From the NCBI RefSeq assembly GCF_903643065.1, contig NZ_CAHJWX010000003.1, positions 1 through 23,604 on the forward strand: a DNA stretch of 23,604 nt, in the 5' to 3' direction. This DNA comes from Sphingomonas bacterium (GTDB taxonomy: Bacteria; Pseudomonadota; Alphaproteobacteria; Sphingomonadales; Sphingomonadaceae). Numbering within the stretch: position 1 is the first letter of the stretch; the number at the start of each line of letters is the position of its first letter. Of the stretch, positions 6,939 through 14,029 are shown piece by piece. The translations under genes and the position numbers were made by a program. Under the pieces are notes generated by a model. That model was not told where the DNA came from and ran no database searches. It saw only the letters and a program-made list of their open reading frames with translations.

Positions 6939-6954
6939 CCGATCGCGCGATCGG
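6939..6954. promoter_or_regulatory. Perfect 16-bp palindrome upstream of repA (possible operator)
   Basis: CCGATCGCGCGATCGG reads the same on both strands and ends 58 bases before the repA start. Its half-site resembles the iteron core (GATCGCGCG against GATCGGGCG). Iteron plasmids often have an inverted, iteron-like operator at which initiator dimers repress their own gene. This role is inferred from position and similarity. Confidence 0.45.
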
Positions 6955-7018
6955 CAACCGGGGTCGGCCATGTCGGGTCCTGCCTAGCCGAGCGCGCAGT
7001 CCGGCGCAGCCGCGCGCA

Positions 7019-7041
7019 TTCGTGTTATCGGGCGGAAAACC
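7019..7041 (+). repeat. Iteron copy 5, upstream of repA
   Basis: It differs by one base from copies 2 and 3 (GTTATCGGGCGG in place of GTGATCGGGCGG) and has the same orientation. It lies between repA and the recombinase-like gene, about 140 bases upstream of the repA start and away from the main iteron cluster, which suggests a role in autoregulation or in pairing with the origin. Confidence 0.83.
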
Positions 7042-7053
7042 TCCGGGTCTGGT

Positions 7054-7689
7054 TCACGGAGCCGGCTGGGTCGGCCCGTCGACGAGAGCGGGCACAGCGT
7101 CATCGCCCGGCGCTGCATCGGCCTGATCGGCCTTACGGTCGCGGGCGAAACGCCGATCCTGATCGTAGCGATCAAGGAAGTTGAAGAGGGTCGAGCGGGC
7201 GACGCCGAAGCTCGCGGCGACCTTGGTGGCGGTGACGCCCGGCTTCTCCAGCTCGGCGCGGATCTGCGGAAGTTGCTCCGGGTCGAGGAGCCGCCGCCGG
7301 CCTCGGCGGTCGGCCGGGTGCGTCTTGATGCCGTGCAGGTAGCGGTAGTGCGCGTCGAGCGCGTCGAGCATCGCGCGGACCTTGTCGTCGGCGTCCGGCT
7401 CGACGACGATCCCCGACGAGATGATCTCGATCACGATGCCCTTGCGCAGCAGCGTCGACATCGCGCGGACCAGCGTCGTGGTCGAGAGCGTGATGCACGA
7501 CAGATCGTACAGCTTGACGCGATCGCCCCGCTGGAGCTCGACGCCACCCTGCGCGAGCATCTCGGTCAGCTTGTTGAAGCTCTTCTTGCCGGCGACTACC
7601 ACATGGTCGGCCGGATCGAGGAACGCTCTTTGCTCATCGATAGTGACCGACCCTTGGCATTCCGCGATAAACGCTACGGTGGTGCTCAA
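7054..7689 (-). CDS. Serine-recombinase-like protein without catalytic residues, C-terminal helix-turn-helix
   Basis: The 211-aa protein starts at a TTG (7689) after a strong ribosome site (GGAGGGGG). The outline follows a small resolvase: an N-terminal strand (TTVAFIAECQ), LQRGDRVKLYDLSCITLST where resolvases have a L..GD.L.V..LDRL.R segment, a hydrophobic RKGIVIEIISSGI strand, then a basic linker (DRRGRRRL) and a Hin-type helix-turn-helix (VTATKVAASFGVARSTLFNF, about residues 152-171). The ARVST-like motif carrying the nucleophilic Ser and the Arg residues of the LDRLGR motif are not found. It is therefore probably a DNA-binding regulator or architectural protein derived from a recombinase. 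It sits between repA and the conjugation operon and is divergent from the latter. Family assignment is by pattern and moderately sure. Confidence 0.72.
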   Translation of the reverse strand: MSTTVAFIAECQGSVTIDEQRAFLDPADHVVVAGKKSFNKLTEMLAQGGVELQRGDRVKLYDLSCITLSTTTLVRAMSTLLRKGIVIEIISSGIVVEPDADDKVRAMLDALDAHYRYLHGIKTHPADRRGRRRLLDPEQLPQIRAELEKPGVTATKVAASFGVARSTLFNFLDRYDQDRRFARDRKADQADAAPGDDAVPALVDGPTQPAP

Positions 7690-7757
7690 CTTCCCCCTCC
7701 GCCGAGGACTTCACCGATGGAGACCCCGCGCGATTATGCTGCTGAGGGCTCTGAGAT

Positions 7758-7791
7758 GCGCGTTCTACGCGCGCGATGCACCCCTCGGCAA
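7758..7791 (-). promoter_or_regulatory. Putative promoter with overlapping palindrome for the recombinase-like gene
   Basis: On the minus strand, TTGCCG (7791-7786) and TAGAAC (7767-7762) are separated by 18 bases, each matching the sigma70 hexamers at four of six positions. The -10 lies inside a perfect inverted repeat, GCGCGT-TCT-ACGCGC (7758-7772), a plausible operator. The start of transcription would be near 7755, about 65 bases before the TTG codon. Confidence 0.35.
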
Positions 7792-7890
7792 TAACATGGT
7801 GAATAGGGTTATCGTATCGCGTTGCGCTACCGTAACGATCTGATATCGGCTGCTTCTCGAATGTGATTGGGTGTTGCCAACCCCGTCACT

Positions 7891-7919
7891 TTGATCCAGT
7901 AACTTTGTTGGACTGTAAT
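7891..7919 (+). promoter_or_regulatory. Putative sigma70-type promoter of the conjugation operon
   Basis: TTGATC (7891-7896) and TGTAAT (7914-7919) are separated by exactly 17 bases and match the consensus at four and five of six positions. It points into the operon that begins at 7937. The predicted start (about 7926) leaves a leader of only about 11 bases. An imperfect inverted repeat (CGTTGCG ... CGTAACG, 7820-7837) lies upstream and may be a regulator site. Confidence 0.48.
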
Positions 7920-7936
7920 CGGACGGGGTAGCGTGC

Positions 7937-8740
7937 GTGCTTCCGACGGGTCTCACAGCTAAGGCGGTTCAGCTCTGCGCGGCAGGACTTGCCGCCCCGG
8001 GTGCGCCGCCCCCTGCGCGATATGCGATCTCGGTTCACACAGGCGCGACGCTGGCGCGCCAGCCCGAGAATGAAGCGGATGCCGAGGCGACGGTTCGCGA
8101 CCTCATCACGCTCGGCGCCGATTTCGACGCTGGTCCCCTCACGATCAGCGGCCGCGATTTCGCGACTTACGGGGTGACGCCCGCGACGGTGTTCGACGCC
8201 TGCGCACTCGCTCATATAGACGACGGGAGCAAAGCACTGATACCGATCGGCGGTTCCGCTACGGTATCCGGCGTCTCCGCCCTTTTACGCCGCGCCTTCA
8301 ACGCCCGAATAACCGACACCATTCGGCCGATGAACGCGAGCTACGGCGCGCGCTATAGCTGGCACAAATTTGGTCAGGCAGTCGACTTCGTACCCGCTAA
8401 CGGCGTCGGCTCGATAACACGCGAGCAGGTCCGCGCCCTGATGGGCGCGGCCGGCATCCGTATCATCGAGCTGCTCGGTCCTGGGGACCGCGGCCATTCC
8501 AACCACTGGCACATCGCGTTCGCCCGCCCCGGCCAGATCATCGACCAACTTCGACCAGTCGAGGGCGACGAGGACTGGATGGTCGACGTCGCCAAGGGCG
8601 ATGTTCCCCGCCAGGCTCACGGTGAAGCCGATGCATCTGTCGTGCCCGCGTCGGCTTCACAAACCGCAGAAAAGACTCCACCACAATGGGACGTCTTCGC
8701 CGCGGCGGAGCGGCGGGCTGTTCATGGGGGTGGATCATGA
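7937..8740 (+). CDS. M15-type zinc peptidase fused to a degenerate lytic-transglycosylase domain
   Basis: The 267-aa protein is the first gene of the conjugation operon. Residues about 7-95 follow the outline of VirB1-type transglycosylases (AVQLCAAG ... GADFDAGPLTISGRDFATYG, then VFDAC) and align with the VirB1 encoded two genes downstream, but the catalytic Glu region is absent. Residues about 112-200 carry the M15 peptidase zinc site: H143 and D150 in WHKFGQAVD, a candidate catalytic E178 (IIELLG), and H190/H192 in HSNHWHI. M15 enzymes cleave peptidoglycan peptides (D-Ala-D-Ala or endopeptidase types). No signal peptide is evident. The GTG at 7937 is the first start after an in-frame TAA at 7916. 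A likely role is loosening the wall for secretion-channel assembly. The C-terminal tail (residues 205-267) is unassigned. Confidence 0.82.
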   Translation: MLPTGLTAKAVQLCAAGLAAPGAPPPARYAISVHTGATLARQPENEADAEATVRDLITLGADFDAGPLTISGRDFATYGVTPATVFDACALAHIDDGSKALIPIGGSATVSGVSALLRRAFNARITDTIRPMNASYGARYSWHKFGQAVDFVPANGVGSITREQVRALMGAAGIRIIELLGPGDRGHSNHWHIAFARPGQIIDQLRPVEGDEDWMVDVAKGDVPRQAHGEADASVVPASASQTAEKTPPQWDVFAAAERRAVHGGGS

Positions 8741-9093
8741 TCGTACGGGCACTGAACAAGCTGGGCGGCGCAGCGGGCGGGATGGCGTTCCCGCTGGCGG
8801 GACTGGTGGCAGTCGCCGCGCCGCAGCCGGCTTACGCGGATGACGGCTGGGGGTGCCAAGTGGTGCTGTGCCTCGCCACGCCCGGTTCTCCCACGACCTA
8901 CGCGGAGTGCGTCCCACCCATCACCAAGCTCTGGCAGCAACTCGCCGTGGGTGGAGGGTTCCCGACCTGCACCGGGGTCGGCATACGGACGAAATCGGCT
9001 AAGCACGGCTACAATCTGACCGTGACGCAATCGGATGGCACCGTCTCCCGCTATGCCCTCGACACCCGCTACCAGACGGTGACGCAGCAGTGA
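8737..9093 (+). CDS. TrbM/KikA-like exported conjugation protein
   Basis: The 118-aa protein starts at an ATG overlapping the previous stop (ATGA). It has a signal peptide (MIVRALNKLGGAAGG, hydrophobic core, cleavage likely after PAYA). The mature part starts DDGWGCQVVLCLATPGSPTT, then AECVPPITKLWQQL and FPTCTG. The CxVLLCLA-type motif and the later cysteines resemble the TrbM/KikA/MpfK family of periplasmic conjugation accessory proteins. Four cysteines in the mature part suggest disulfides. The similarity is by motif, not full length, so the family name is tentative. The position between two wall-active proteins supports a periplasmic role in assembly of the mating apparatus. Confidence 0.7.
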   Translation: MIVRALNKLGGAAGGMAFPLAGLVAVAAPQPAYADDGWGCQVVLCLATPGSPTTYAECVPPITKLWQQLAVGGGFPTCTGVGIRTKSAKHGYNLTVTQSDGTVSRYALDTRYQTVTQQ

Positions 9094-9695
9094 TCTACAA
9101 CGTCCCCGCCATCACCTCGCTGGCGCGACAATGCGCGCCGGAGATCGCGACGGAAGCCGTCGTGCCGCTCGTCGTGACGGAGAGTGGCGGGGACTCGCTT
9201 CAGATCAACGTCAACAAGGGTCCACGCGTTCGCGCCGGCTCGGTGGCGGCGGCGGCGGCGATCGTTCGCCGCTACATGGCGGCGGGGTACACGGTCGACG
9301 TCGGCCTCGCGCAGATCAACTCGGCCAATTTAGCCCGGCTGGGCGTGACGGTGGAGCAAGCGTTCGAGCCCTGTACCAACATGAGACTGGCCTCGACCGT
9401 CTTGCAGCAGGGTTATGGCCTCGCCAGCCGCTACTATAGCGGCATGGATGCGATTTCCGTGACCTACTCACTCTACAACACGGGAACGCTGACGCGCGGC
9501 CTGCGGAACGGCTATGTCGGTCGCGTGTGGTCCGCCGCCGCCACGCTGGGCTCGATCCGGTCGACGCCGCTTCTGCCGGGAGCGCCAGTGGCGGTGGTCG
9601 TGGGCGCGGTGCCTGCTCCCGCCACGCCGGCGGCGAACCGCAACGATTGGGTGGTCGGACAGGTCGCGGCCAATCAGGTCGAGGTGTTCAAGTGA
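9090..9695 (+). CDS. virB1: VirB1-type lytic transglycosylase
   Basis: The 201-aa protein starts at a GTG that overlaps the TGA of the previous gene. The transglycosylase (SLT/VirB1) pattern is clear: LARQCAPEIATEAVVPLVVTESGGD with catalytic Glu31, a helix-rich middle, then VDVGLAQINSANLARLGVT, FEPCTNMRLAS and YSLYNTG. It cuts glycan strands so that the secretion channel can cross the wall. A Pro/Ala/Val-rich tail (PLLPGAPVAVVVGAVPAPA) follows. Unlike Agrobacterium VirB1, no Sec signal peptide is visible and no better upstream start exists, so its export route is unclear; it may be exported by the secretion apparatus or lack a recognisable signal. Confidence 0.92.
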   Translation: MIYNVPAITSLARQCAPEIATEAVVPLVVTESGGDSLQINVNKGPRVRAGSVAAAAAIVRRYMAAGYTVDVGLAQINSANLARLGVTVEQAFEPCTNMRLASTVLQQGYGLASRYYSGMDAISVTYSLYNTGTLTRGLRNGYVGRVWSAAATLGSIRSTPLLPGAPVAVVVGAVPAPATPAANRNDWVVGQVAANQVEVFK

Positions 9696-10984
9696 GCGCC
9701 GAGAACAGCGTCGCGCGTGGCGGGCGGGAGCCGGGAGCGCAGGCGGAGCCGGCCGGGCTCGAGCTGCCGCCCGAGGTTCAGTCGCGCTACAACATCCGAT
9801 TGGTCGAGACGCCGGGCGCCGAGCCGCGCTTCGGCCTGTTCGCGCCAGGAAACCGGGAGACGCCGGCGATCGAGATCACCGGCGACCGCATCGTGGCGCG
9901 TCGGGAGGACGCGGAGACGGTCGACAGCCTGGTCAAGATCGCCAAACACAACGACTGGGACCGGATTGACGTCGACGGCTCGCCGGAGTTCCGCAAGGCG
10001 GTCTGGACGGCCGCGTCGCGTGAGGGCCTCGCCGTCAGCGGATACGAACCGTCGTTCGTCGAGCGAGAGCAGGCGGCGAACGCCCGGCGCGAGGACGTGG
10101 CCCGACGCGACCAAGGAACCATGGCGGACGCTCCGGCGAGGCCCCGGTTCGACCCCGACGCGACGATCCCGGCGCGCTCGGCGCAAACGGTGCTGGCCGA
10201 GCGAGAGCGGCCGGCGACGGCCGACAAGGCGTTGTCGGATGCCGATAGCCGCCTGCTGCTGAAGGTCAGCGCGCTCACTGAGGACCGCAAGGGGCTTCAG
10301 GAAGGCCTCCGGCGGGACATGGACGTCTTCACGCGGGAGATTCAGTACGAGCGGATCGACGACAACCGTGGCGCCCTGAATGGGGCTTTAGATCGCGCGC
10401 TCGAGAGCCCGACGGTGGTCAAGGCCTTCGAACGCGCGGGATACGAGCCAGACGCGCTTCGCCAGCTCGGCCGCGGCGGCGAATGGGATACGGACGTCGC
10501 GGACGCGATCTACATGATCCGGTCCGGCAGTCACCGCGACACGCTCGGCCGCGAAGCCGGCGAGCGCCCGATCCTTGCGGATGAGATCAGGTCCGACCGC
10601 GAGGACCGGGCGGTCGCGGAGTCGACCGCGCCGGATGCTCGCCGGGCGAACGGCGAGCCGTCGCTGGTGCGCGAGGAGCAGCAACAGGCGGCCGCGGAGC
10701 GCCGGCACGAGGGCGACGAGCTGGCCGAGCTCTTCCTTCATGGCGCGTCGGAGACGGTGGCGAGGGATCCGCGACTCGCTGGCGCACGGGAGGTCCAGGC
10801 CGTCATGGAACAGCATATCGGCGAAGTATACCGGGGCGATGCGACGCAGGTGGCGTCGGCCAACCTCGAAAGCCGACAGATGATCTCGGACGCGCTCCGG
10901 CGCGGCCTGGATGTTTCGGTGCGTGAGCCGACGCCAGTTCGGCAGATCGAGCCGATTCAAGCACGCCCCGACCTGGAAAGATAA
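9692..10984 (+). CDS. LPD7-domain (large polyvalent protein-associated) protein
   Basis: The 430-aa protein starts at a GTG overlapping the virB1 stop (GTGA). The frame is open upstream to 9527, but that part lies inside virB1. After a short variable start, PPEVQSRYNIRLVE opens an LPD7-like domain (about residues 27-122): RFGLFAPG, ITGDRIVARREDAETVDSL, then WDRIDVDGSPEFRKAVWTAA and GLAVSGYEPS. The rest (about 190-430) is hydrophilic, highly charged and helical with no recognised domain. There is no signal peptide or membrane segment. LPD7 occurs in relaxases and in large polyvalent proteins of mobile elements delivered with DNA or acting on it. Its place inside the virB operon suggests a cytoplasmic accessory or a secreted effector that accompanies DNA; this is inference. 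Confidence 0.78.
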   Translation: MSAENSVARGGREPGAQAEPAGLELPPEVQSRYNIRLVETPGAEPRFGLFAPGNRETPAIEITGDRIVARREDAETVDSLVKIAKHNDWDRIDVDGSPEFRKAVWTAASREGLAVSGYEPSFVEREQAANARREDVARRDQGTMADAPARPRFDPDATIPARSAQTVLAERERPATADKALSDADSRLLLKVSALTEDRKGLQEGLRRDMDVFTREIQYERIDDNRGALNGALDRALESPTVVKAFERAGYEPDALRQLGRGGEWDTDVADAIYMIRSGSHRDTLGREAGERPILADEIRSDREDRAVAESTAPDARRANGEPSLVREEQQQAAAERRHEGDELAELFLHGASETVARDPRLAGAREVQAVMEQHIGEVYRGDATQVASANLESRQMISDALRRGLDVSVREPTPVRQIEPIQARPDLER

Positions 10985-11002
10985 GTTATAATGGAGGTAC
11001 AC

Positions 11003-11326
11003 ATGAAGTTTTCACCGAGAATGGGCCGGATGATGTCGGATCGCCGGGCCCGCCAAATCGTTGGGATTGCCGGCGTTCTGGCTCTCGTATCGATCGCCCA
11101 GCCGGCATTCGCCGACGGCACCGCCATCGAGTCCGGTCTCTCCACGATCAAGCAGTGGATGACCACGGTCGCGTCCGTGGTGGGCGTGATCGCCGTAATG
11201 GCGGTCGGCTACGCCAAGCTGACCGGCCGCATGGATTGGGGTCGCGCCGTCACGGTGCTGATCGGTATCGGCATCATCTTCTCGGCGGCGACGATCGTCG
11301 GCTGGATGGGCGGCGGAACGGCCTGA
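11003..11326 (+). CDS. virB2: VirB2 major pilin
   Basis: The 107-aa precursor has a ribosome site (GGAGGT) five bases before the ATG at 11003; a GTG or ATG slightly upstream is less likely. It has a long basic n-region (MKFSPRMGRMMSDRRARQ), a hydrophobic core and a cleavage site after QPAFA (about residue 38). The mature pilin of about 70 residues has two hydrophobic segments (WMTTVASVVGVIAVMAVGYA and VTVLIGIGIIFSAATIVGWM) joined by a short basic loop (KLTGRMDWGR), the TrbC/VirB2 pattern. It forms the conjugative pilus and is extracted from the inner membrane by the VirB4/VirB11 ATPases. Confidence 0.92.
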   Translation: MKFSPRMGRMMSDRRARQIVGIAGVLALVSIAQPAFADGTAIESGLSTIKQWMTTVASVVGVIAVMAVGYAKLTGRMDWGRAVTVLIGIGIIFSAATIVGWMGGGTA

Positions 11327-11327
11327 C

Positions 11328-11669
11328 GTGGCCGAACAGGAGAAGCTCGCGGAGGACAAGGTCTTCCTGGCCATGACCAGACCATCGGTGTTCATGGGGT
11401 TGCCGCTCGAGGCGATCCTGCCGATCATCATGGTCTGCATGGTTCTGTGGGGGATCATGCACAACCCGTTCTACCCCCTGGCCCTGTTCGGGGCGCTCTA
11501 CTTCCCGGCGCGCATGGTCGTTTACTACGACTTCAATGCATTCCGGCTTTGGGGCCTGTGGTTCCAGACCGTGTTCATGTCGAAGAACCGGAAGTTCTGG
11601 GGTGGCGGGAGCTATTCTCCCGTCCGCCTCGGCAAAACCGTGAAGCGGAAACAGTTCGGCAATGACTGA
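11328..11669 (+). CDS. virB3: VirB3 inner-membrane protein
   Basis: The 113-aa protein starts at a GTG one base after the virB2 stop, with weak ribosome-site sequence, so translational coupling is likely. The pattern LAMTRPSVFMGLPLEAILPI, followed by a hydrophobic segment and HNPFYPLALFGALYFPARMV, is typical of VirB3. The C-terminal part (FMSKNRKFWGGGSYSP) matches the family and ends in a basic tail. It works with VirB4 at the inner-membrane platform in pilus biogenesis. The virB4 start lies inside its last codons. Confidence 0.92.
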   Translation: MAEQEKLAEDKVFLAMTRPSVFMGLPLEAILPIIMVCMVLWGIMHNPFYPLALFGALYFPARMVVYYDFNAFRLWGLWFQTVFMSKNRKFWGGGSYSPVRLGKTVKRKQFGND

Positions 11670-14028
11670 CACCAGGCTGAAGCATAAGAAAGCCGCGGTT
11701 CGCGAAGTGGATGATATCAAGTTCATCCCGTACACGCGGCATGTCGACGACACGTTGATCGCTCTCGAAGACGGCTCGCTCATGCGCATGTATCGCGTCG
11801 ATGGGCGGCCGTTCGAGACCAGCGATATCGGCGACCTGAACACTTGGCACAACAAGCTCAACATTGCCTGGCGCGCGATCGGCGACGATCGCGTGGCGCT
11901 CTGGACGCATCTCGTCCGAACCGCGACCGATCCCAACCTCGGCGGCGAGTTCCATTCGGACTTCGCGCGAACGCTCCAGGAGCGTTACGCCGAAGGGTTG
12001 AGGGAGAAGGTTCTCTACCACAACGAGTTCTATGTCACGATCATCGTGCGGCCGTCCAACATGGCTGGCGATCAGGTCACGCGCTGGTTCGGCAAGCGCA
12101 AGCCCGGTGCCGAGATCGATGATCGCGCCATGGTCATCATGGCGGACAAGTGCCGCGACTTCGAATCCCTATTGGCCGACACCGCGCCGGAGCGCCTGTC
12201 GCTCTACGAGCATGACGGCATCCTGTTCTCGAAACCGATGGAGATCCTGCACTTTATCCTCACCGGTGATCGCATCCGCATTCCGCTGCTGGACGGCAGG
12301 CTCGGCCAAGCGCTCTACCAGTCGCGGATCGTGTTCGGACGCGAGGCGGCCGAGATCCGGCTGCCCCACAAATCTCACTATCTTGGGATGTTCGGGGTGC
12401 GCGAGTACGTCGCCAGCACCCGGACCGGACAGTTCAACAGTCTGCTCACGCTCGATTTCCCATTCGTGGTGACCCAGAGCTTCGCGCCGTTGGTGAAGTC
12501 GGTCGCTAGCGAGCGGTTCTCCAAGAAGTACAAGCAGATGACGTCCTCGGACGACGCCGGCGTCAGCCAAGCGATGGAGCTGCTGGACGGCCAAGACGAG
12601 CTCATGGCGAACCGCTTCGTCATGGGCGAACATCACCTGTCGATCTCGGTCATCGACGACGATCCCAAGCGCCTCCTCGATCGACTGTCGATGGCGCGCT
12701 CCCGCGCCGCTGACACCGGCATGGTGATGGCGCGGGAGGACGTCGCGCTCGAAGCGGCCTTCTGGGCGCAGCTCCCGGGTAATTTTCGGATGCGGGCGCG
12801 GCCCGCCGTCATCAACAGTCGCAATTTCGCGGCGCTGAGCCCGTTCTACACCTTCCCGTCGGGCCGCAAGTCGGGGAACCACTGGGGAGACGCGGTGACG
12901 CTGCTCAAGACGCGCGCGGGTTCGTCCTTCTGGTTCAATTTTCACCGCGCCGACATCGGCCACACGCTCATCATCGGCCCGACGGGCGGCGGCAAGACGG
13001 TCCTGCAGAACTTCCTTCAGGCCCAGCTCGAAAAGACGGGCGCAAAGCAGGTCTTCTTCGACAAGGACCGCGGGGCCGAAATTTTCGTGCGGGCGTGCGG
13101 GGGCACCTATCTCACGCTCCGGAACGGCCAGCCGACGGGATTCGCGCCGCTCAAGGGGCTCGCCCCGAACGCCTACAACATCGCGTTCCTCCGCCAGTTC
13201 ATCCGGGTGCTGGTGAGGCGCGAGAACAAGCCGTTCTCGGTCAACGAGGAGCGGCTGATCGACGAAGGTATCGACGCGGTGATGCGCCTTCCGTCGCAAT
13301 CCCGCTCATTCGGGGCGTTGCGCGAGATGCTGGGCTACGCAGATGCGGAAGGGATCGGGGCGAGGCTCGAACGCTGGTGCCAGGACGGCGCGCTCGGTTG
13401 GGCGTTCGACGGCCCGCAGGACGAGGTATCCATGGCGGCTCGCTTCGTCGGGTTCGACATGACACAGTTTCTCGAGAACCCGGAAATCCGGACGCCCACC
13501 ATGCTGTATCTCTTCCACCGCGTGGACGAGCTGCTGGACGGCCAGCGGGTGGTGGTTGACATCGACGAGTTCTGGAAGGCGCTCCAGGACGACGCGTTCC
13601 GGGCATTTGCACAGGATGGCCTCAAGACCTTTCGTAAGCGCAACGCCTTCATGGTGTTCGGCACGCAGTCGCCGGCCGACGCGCTGCGATCGCCGATCGC
13701 CCATTCCATCATCGAACAGACCGCGACCAAGATCCTCCTGCCCAACTCGGACGCGAAGCGATCGGATTACTGCGACGGTCTGGGGCTGACTGATGCGGAG
13801 TATCGGTTGATCCGCGAGGACCTGACGCCGGAGAGCCGGTGCTTCCTCGTCAAGCAGGGCCACACGTCGATCGTCGCGAAGCTCGACCTCGGCGGGATGC
13901 CCAACGAACTCAAAGTGCTTTCCGGCCGCGAGGAGACGCTCGTGGCCATGGAAGAGGCCATGGCTCTCGCGGGAAACGATCCGGCGGCTTGGCTACCCGC
14001 TTTCTACGCCAACCAGAGGAGAAGCTGA
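11662..14028 (+). CDS. virB4: VirB4 conjugation ATPase
   Basis: The 788-aa protein starts at an ATG overlapping the end of virB3 by eight bases. The N-terminal half is the VirB4/CagE region (DVDDTLIALEDGSLMR-like start, PFVVTQSFAPLVKS near residue 270). The C-terminal half is a RecA-like ATPase: Walker A GPTGGGKT (439-446), Walker B VVVDIDE (630-636), then GLKTFRKRNAFMVFGTQSP and ATKILLPN. The length is normal. It is the cytoplasmic motor of the secretion channel, needed for substrate transfer and pilus growth. It is intact, with GC-rich codon use like most of the operon. Confidence 0.96.
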   Translation: MTDTRLKHKKAAVREVDDIKFIPYTRHVDDTLIALEDGSLMRMYRVDGRPFETSDIGDLNTWHNKLNIAWRAIGDDRVALWTHLVRTATDPNLGGEFHSDFARTLQERYAEGLREKVLYHNEFYVTIIVRPSNMAGDQVTRWFGKRKPGAEIDDRAMVIMADKCRDFESLLADTAPERLSLYEHDGILFSKPMEILHFILTGDRIRIPLLDGRLGQALYQSRIVFGREAAEIRLPHKSHYLGMFGVREYVASTRTGQFNSLLTLDFPFVVTQSFAPLVKSVASERFSKKYKQMTSSDDAGVSQAMELLDGQDELMANRFVMGEHHLSISVIDDDPKRLLDRLSMARSRAADTGMVMAREDVALEAAFWAQLPGNFRMRARPAVINSRNFAALSPFYTFPSGRKSGNHWGDAVTLLKTRAGSSFWFNFHRADIGHTLIIGPTGGGKTVLQNFLQAQLEKTGAKQVFFDKDRGAEIFVRACGGTYLTLRNGQPTGFAPLKGLAPNAYNIAFLRQFIRVLVRRENKPFSVNEERLIDEGIDAVMRLPSQSRSFGALREMLGYADAEGIGARLERWCQDGALGWAFDGPQDEVSMAARFVGFDMTQFLENPEIRTPTMLYLFHRVDELLDGQRVVVDIDEFWKALQDDAFRAFAQDGLKTFRKRNAFMVFGTQSPADALRSPIAHSIIEQTATKILLPNSDAKRSDYCDGLGLTDAEYRLIREDLTPESRCFLVKQGHTSIVAKLDLGGMPNELKVLSGREETLVAMEEAMALAGNDPAAWLPAFYANQRRS

Positions 14029-14029
14029 C

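Noticed and set aside
5390..7689. Classical repABC operon
   Set aside because: RepC is present, but the upstream genes are an RPA initiator and a recombinase-like protein, not ParA/ParB-type RepA and RepB.
12169..13299. 376-codon minus-strand frame opposite virB4
   Set aside because: It is a shadow of the virB4 ATPase with no recognisable domain.
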